Origin: Vibrio coralliilyticus ATCC BAA-450
GTDB taxonomy: Bacteria > Pseudomonadota > Gammaproteobacteria > Enterobacterales > Vibrionaceae
Reading direction: 5' to 3'
Length of the DNA: 64,000 nucleotides
Assembly (NCBI RefSeq): GCF_000176135.1
Contig: NZ_ACZN01000015.1
Span: forward strand, 799,239 to 863,238
Both the position numbers and the translations under genes were made by a program. The notes under the pieces were generated by a model that saw nothing but the letters and a program-made list of their open reading frames with translations, was not told where the DNA came from and searched no databases. Below, in pieces: positions 55,714 to 64,000 of this stretch (its first letter is position 1; each line of letters starts with the position of its first letter).

Positions 55714-56517
55714 ATGCATCCAATGCTTAATATTGCTATTCGTGCTGCACGAAAAGCAGGCAACCATATTGCTAAATCTTTAGAAAATGCTGAGAAGATT
55801 GAATCGACTCAAAAAGGCGTCAATGACTTCGTTACTAACGTAGACAAAGAAGCAGAAGCTATCATCATCGATACGATCAAAGCCTCTTACCCTGATCACA
55901 CTGTAATTGGTGAAGAGTCAGGCCTTCTTCAAGGTAAAGATGATGAAGTACAATGGATCATCGACCCACTGGATGGCACTACAAACTTTGTAAAAGGTTT
56001 ACCTCACTTCTCTGTTTCTATCGCTGTACGCATCAAAGGCAAAACAGAAGTTGCTTGTGTTTACGACCCAATGCTGAATGAGCTTTTCACCGCTCAACGA
56101 GGTTCTGGCGCGCAACTTAATAATGCTCGTATCCGCGTCAAGCAAGTAAAAGACCTACAAGGAACTGTTTTAGCAACGGGCTTCCCCTTCAAACAGAAAC
56201 AGCATTCAGAGTCCTACTTTAAGATTATGTCAGCACTATTCGTTGACTGTTCTGATTTCCGTCGCACTGGCTCTGCTGCTCTAGACCTATGTTACCTTGC
56301 AGCAAGCCGTGTAGATGGTTTCTTTGAGCTTGGCCTTAAACCGTGGGATATTGCCGCTGGTGAGCTTATTGCTCGTGAAGCCGGGGCTATTGTTACTGAT
56401 TTTGCTGGCGGCACTGACTACGTAAAATCAGGTAATGTTGTAGCTTCAAGCGCTCGTGGTGTAAAAGGTATCCTTAAGCACATTCGCGAAAATGGCAATG
56501 AAGCATTGCTAAAATAA
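55714..56517 (+). CDS. suhB: Inositol-1-monophosphatase family protein SuhB
   Basis: This 267-residue Mg-dependent phosphatase has the family motifs [26 protein letters not shown] and [18 protein letters not shown]. In E. coli SuhB is also part of the rRNA antitermination complex that acts through boxA, and boxA elements lie in the rRNA operons here, a few kb away. Terminated by the hairpin at 56546-56575. Confidence 0.95.
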   Translation: MHPMLNIAIRAARKAGNHIAKSLENAEKIESTQKGVNDFVTNVDKEAEAIIIDTIKASYPDHTVIGEESGLLQGKDDEVQWIIDPLDGTTNFVKGLPHFSVSIAVRIKGKTEVACVYDPMLNELFTAQRGSGAQLNNARIRVKQVKDLQGTVLATGFPFKQKQHSESYFKIMSALFVDCSDFRRTGSAALDLCYLAASRVDGFFELGLKPWDIAAGELIAREAGAIVTDFAGGTDYVKSGNVVASSARGVKGILKHIRENGNEALLK

Positions 56518-56545
56518 TATTAAGCTCCGTCACAGCTGAATCATC

Positions 56546-56575
56546 AAGCCCGCTCTGTTGAGCGGGCTTTTTTAT
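56546..56575 (+). terminator. Terminator after suhB
   Basis: GCCCGCTC-TGTT-GAGCGGGC followed by seven T is a strong intrinsic terminator. Confidence 0.93.
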
Positions 56576-57042
56576 TTCTTCGTTATGAGAATAATCAATA
56601 TGAACAGTTTTCAGTGCATTACCCCGTCTTCGATATCGTGATATAGCATCTTTTTAGACATCGCTTGTTTTAAGCAAGACTTAGAAAACAAGGAGCTTGA
56701 GGTCAGATTAACGGTGTGATTTTCGAATCAAGAAGCCTACCTTAACTGAAATGAATGCTGGCATATCAGTAATGGCTTAGTCCCGACTATGAAGTCAGTC
56801 TTAATAAGCATGTTGGACTAAAGAGCTGTACTAAGAGCACCCCATAAGCGAGGAGAGCTCAATTCTCTTGAACTTGGAAGACTGCTACTCCCACCAATGT
56901 GGTCTTTTCGTCGGAGGAACCTAGTTTGAGCTTTGAAGATGGTTGAACTTACGCTGCAAAAATTCTTACAACTGGCCCACGCTATTGATAATTATGGGAA
57001 CTTCGCAATCTACCAGTTGAAGTAATGATGCTCTGAGAAATG
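56576..57042. other. Unassigned spacer between suhB and the rRNA operon
   Basis: No full-length gene is visible in about 470 bases. One small reading frame at 56939-57025 (+, MVELTLQKFLQLAHAIDNYG..., 28 residues) looks protein-like and a GGAGGAA lies about 15-20 bases before it. The rest has stops in all frames. It could be a decayed mobile-element or gene remnant. I recognise nothing known. Confidence 0.4.
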
Positions 57043-57072
57043 AAAAAGGCTCCAGTCTTTCGACTAGAGCCT
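57043..57072 (-). terminator. rRNA operon terminator
   Basis: On the minus strand GGCTCTAGTC-GAAA-GACTGGAGCC (one G-U pair) is followed by TTTTT. It lies just after tRNA-Trp and ends the complete rRNA operon. Confidence 0.93.
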
Positions 57073-57078
57073 TGAAAA

Positions 57079-57155
<77 letters not shown>

Positions 57156-57190
57156 AAAATTCGTGTTTAAAGAGACGACTCTCGAATAAG

Positions 57191-57267
57191 TGGCGGAGCG
57201 GACGGGACTCGAACCCGCGACCCCCGGCGTGACAGGCCGGTATTCTAACCAACTGAACTACCGCTCC
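57191..57267 (-). tRNA. tRNA-Asp (GTC anticodon)
   Basis: 77 bases: GGAGCGG acceptor, anticodon loop CTGTCAC, T-loop TTCGAGT, CCA encoded. It lies between 5S and tRNA-Trp. Confidence 0.97.
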
Positions 57268-57296
57268 GCACTGGTTAGACACTAAGTCTAAATTTA

Positions 57297-57416
57297 AAGC
57301 CTGGCGATGTCCTACTCTCACATGGGGAAGCCCCACACTACCATCGGCGCTATTGCGTTTCACTTCTGAGTTCGGCATGGAATCAGGTGGGTCCACAACG
57401 CTATGGTCGCCAAGCA
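57297..57416 (-). rRNA. 5S rRNA (complete operon)
   Basis: 120 bases starting TGCTTGGCGACC with CCGAACTCAGAAGTGAAACG inside, the 5S hallmark. The ends pair (TGCTTGGCGA with TCGCCAGGC). Identical by eye to the second copy at 62965-63084. Confidence 0.96.
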
Positions 57417-57510
57417 AATTCTTTAATCTGGAAAGCTGTTTTTAAGTTCTGTATTTACACATTCAATCTGTTCTTGCTTTGAGTCCATCAAAACCCTTTG
57501 GGTGTTGTAT

Positions 57511-60397
<2,887 letters not shown>

Positions 60398-60567
60398 ATA
60401 CAACCCCAAAGGGTCTTACAATCAAACAACCAAAGTTGTCTGCCATTATTTAAACATGATGCAGACTCGATTTTGCCGGACTCAAATTTCCAAGAACACT
60501 TGAATGTGTGTTGGTACCTAGTTCTTAGTAACAAATAGCTAAGAATTAGGATTTGAGAACTTTAAAT

Positions 60568-60609
60568 GAATAACAACGCATCTCATAGAGATGGGGATTG
60601 TTGTTATTC
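60568..60609. repeat. Two-tier hairpin in the 16S-23S spacer
   Basis: The outer arms GAATAACAAC/GTTGTTATTC are a perfect 10-bp pair. Inside them CATCTC-ATA-GAGATG forms a second 6-bp stem. It lies directly 3' of the spacer boxA in the transcript. Confidence 0.6.
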
Positions 60610-60620
60610 GTCAGCTTTCC

Positions 60621-60636
60621 AAATTGTTAAAGAGCA
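60621..60636 (-). promoter_or_regulatory. Spacer boxA antitermination element
   Basis: TGCTCTTTAACAATTT on the minus strand equals the known boxA of rRNA operons. It loads NusB/NusE (and SuhB in E. coli) for the 23S part. Confidence 0.85.
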
Positions 60637-60747
60637 TGTTTCTTCACAAGGAAGTTACATTTTCTAAAGACTTTCAGCGGCAAAAATCCAACCACGTACG
60701 TATTACTGAAGTGGTTTGGAAATTTGAATCCAAAAATACTTAGAGAA

Positions 60748-60823
60748 TGGTGGGCGATACCGGGCTCGAACCAGTGACCCCCTGCTTGTAAGGCAGGTGC
60801 TCTCCCAACTGAGCTAATCGCCC
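60748..60823 (-). tRNA. tRNA-Val (TAC anticodon)
   Basis: 76 bases, GGGCGAT acceptor, anticodon loop CTTACAA, CCA encoded. Third tRNA in the 16S-23S spacer. Confidence 0.97.
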
Positions 60824-60853
60824 ACATAAGTTTTAATTCTTCGTGGAGAAGAA

Positions 60854-60929
60854 TGGTGGGTCGTGCAGGATTCGAACCTGCGACCAATTGATTAAAAGTC
60901 AACTGCTCTACCAACTGAGCTAACGACCC
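60854..60929 (-). tRNA. tRNA-Lys (TTT anticodon)
   Basis: 76 bases, GGGTCGT acceptor, anticodon loop CTTTTAA, CCA encoded. Middle tRNA of the spacer. Confidence 0.97.
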
Positions 60930-60931
60930 AA

Positions 60932-61007
60932 TGGTATCCCGTAGGGGAGTCGAACCCCTGTTACCGCCGTGAAAGGGCGGTGTCCTAGGCCTCTAGACGA
61001 ACGGGAC
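60932..61007 (-). tRNA. tRNA-Glu (TTC anticodon)
   Basis: 76 bases, GTCCCGT acceptor, anticodon loop CTTTCAC, CCA encoded. First tRNA after 16S; only 2 bases separate it from tRNA-Lys. Confidence 0.97.
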
Positions 61008-61096
61008 ACTAAGTTGAACATCTTGGGGGATGTTCATTCTCTTAAACTACATAAACCATCAATCTGTGTGGACACTCATCGTGAGTAATCATCGTA

Positions 61097-62649
<1,553 letters not shown>

Positions 62650-62816
62650 AAGATTTTGTTCGGCTCAATGAATACTGAACATTACATAAGTAATGTTTGA
62701 ATTGACTGTGCTGAATCCGAAGATTCAATGGTCACTTCGTTTCATTGAAACCTAATTTGATACCGAAGTATCTATTTGGATTATCATCAACGAGTGCCCA
62801 CACAGATTGATAGGTT

Positions 62817-62833
62817 TATATTGTTAAAGAGCT
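62817..62833 (-). promoter_or_regulatory. Leader boxA
   Basis: AGCTCTTTAACAATATA on the minus strand matches the rRNA leader boxA, about 170 bases before the 16S. Confidence 0.85.
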
Positions 62834-62869
62834 GTGCTTTCAGTGCCTTAGCACCTAAGCAGGACGCGT

Positions 62870-62897
62870 ATGTTACGCGACTGACTGTTGAAGTCAA
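62870..62897 (-). promoter_or_regulatory. rRNA promoter
   Basis: -35 TTGACT and -10 TAACAT are 16 bases apart. A GC-rich discriminator (ACGCGTCC) follows and an A/T-rich UP-like tract precedes. All are features of stringently controlled rRNA P1 promoters. Confidence 0.75.
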
Positions 62898-62964
62898 CAT
62901 AAAACTCTAAACTTTTTTAGAATCTTATGGTGACTTGTCTAACATATAGACAAAGTCGAAATTA

Positions 62965-63084
62965 AAGCCTGGCGATGTCCTACTCTCACATGGGGAAGCC
63001 CCACACTACCATCGGCGCTATTGCGTTTCACTTCTGAGTTCGGCATGGAATCAGGTGGGTCCACAACGCTATGGTCGCCAAGCA
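62965..63084 (-). rRNA. 5S rRNA of the second operon
   Basis: 120 bases identical by eye to the 5S at 57297-57416. No tRNA gene follows it, unlike the first operon. Confidence 0.96.
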
Positions 63085-63095
63085 AATTCTTTATC

Positions 63096-63159
63096 AATTT
63101 GCTCGCAAATTCAAACGCACTTTAGTGCGGCCCTTTAGGGTGAGATTTGCTTGCAAATC
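63096..63159. repeat. Run of four small palindromes in the second 23S-5S spacer
   Basis: AATTTGC-TC-GCAAATT (63096-63111), CGCACT-TT-AGTGCG (63116-63129), CCCT-TT-AGGG (63131-63140) and GATTTGC-TT-GCAAATC (63144-63159). Each has a 2-base centre. The first operon lacks the whole block: its spacer goes from ATTCTTTA almost directly to GGAAAGCTG. Confidence 0.8.
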
Positions 63160-63247
63160 GAATAATTCGGAAAGCTGTTTTTAAGTTCTGTATTTACACA
63201 TTCAAAGTTCTTGCTTTGAGTCCATCAAAACCCTTTGGGTGTTGTAT

Positions 63248-64000
<753 letters not shown>

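Larger units (their letters stand above)
60398..60747 (-). other. 16S-23S spacer, tRNA-Val to 23S part
   Basis: No gene. It contains the spacer boxA (60621-60636), a 42-base hairpin (60568-60609) and the upstream half of the 23S processing stalk (near 60398-60420). Confidence 0.7.
62650..62964 (-). promoter_or_regulatory. rRNA operon promoter and leader region
   Basis: This 315-base stretch between the 5S of the upstream operon and this 16S holds a promoter (62870-62897), leader boxA (62817-62833) and the 16S processing stalk sequence. A weak stem, CTTGTCTA ... TAGACAAG-like (62936-62957), follows the upstream 5S without a clear T-run. Confidence 0.75.

Noticed and set aside
55536..55763. 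N-terminal extension of TrmJ
   Set aside because: It overlaps the suhB promoter and start and shows no SPOUT similarity.

Overview
The window looks like chromosomal DNA of a Vibrio (Gammaproteobacteria, Vibrionaceae). The evidence is the pepB-ndk and iscR-S-U-A-hscB-hscA-fdx-iscX order with trmJ and suhB beside it, a second EF-G gene outside the str operon, a Glu-Lys-Val tRNA set in the 16S-23S spacer, and two rRNA operons in tandem. Species cannot be fixed from sequence reading alone.

Layout. (1) 1-24.8 kb is a galactoside/glucoside utilisation island. It holds ygjH, galR, the galETKM operon, ebgR, ebgA-ebgC-ygjI, a TetR-regulated MBL-fold lipoprotein pair, a YgjK-type GH63 lipoprotein, an unassigned secreted glycosidase-like protein, and melAB with divergent melR. 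Order and sequence recall the E. coli ygjH-ebgR-ebgA-ebgC-ygjI-ygjK region, with gal and mel modules added. Melibiose and beta-galactosides are split to galactose by MelA and EbgAC, and the galactose then enters the Leloir pathway (GalM, GalK, GalT, GalE). A perfect GalR-type operator lies before galE. A recurring AGTAAAA-TTTTACT palindrome lies before ygjH, ebgA and ygjK, with a half copy before ebgR, which suggests one local regulon, probably EbgR's. (2) 24.8-28.1 kb carries a PAP2-like membrane protein, a LysR regulator and a ChrA-type transporter. (3) 28.1-28.7 kb is an IS200/IS605-type element. (4) 28.7-40.7 kb is a tad (Flp pilus) locus on the minus strand: two tandem flp pilins, tadV, an AAA+ ATPase, rcpC, rcpA, a small lipoprotein, tadZ, tadA, tadB, tadC and tadD. 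A divergent AraC-type regulator flanks it. The tadE/F/G minor-pilin genes are missing and the locus ends at a terminator beside the IS. (5) 40.8-44.8 kb has an acyl-CoA-synthetase-like gene and two GcvA-like LysR genes. The synthetase and one LysR gene each carry an apparent single-base frameshift. (6) 44.8-56.5 kb is housekeeping: fusA2, ndk, pepB, the isc/hsc Fe-S operon with two abutting IscR sites, trmJ and suhB. (7) 57.0-64.0 kb contains one complete minus-strand rRNA operon (16S, tRNA-Glu, -Lys, -Val, 23S, 5S, tRNA-Asp, tRNA-Trp) with promoter, boxA elements and terminator. Upstream of it is the 5S and the 3' part of the 23S of a second operon.

Most of the window is recognisable. The best candidates for something new are the shared palindrome tying ygjH, ebg and ygjK together, the secreted glycosidase-like protein between ygjK and melB, the reduced tad locus with a winged-helix/AAA+ ATPase, and a run of four tiny palindromes in the 23S-5S spacer of only one rRNA operon. 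All homology calls rest on reading the protein sequences and on memory of the families; no database search was run.
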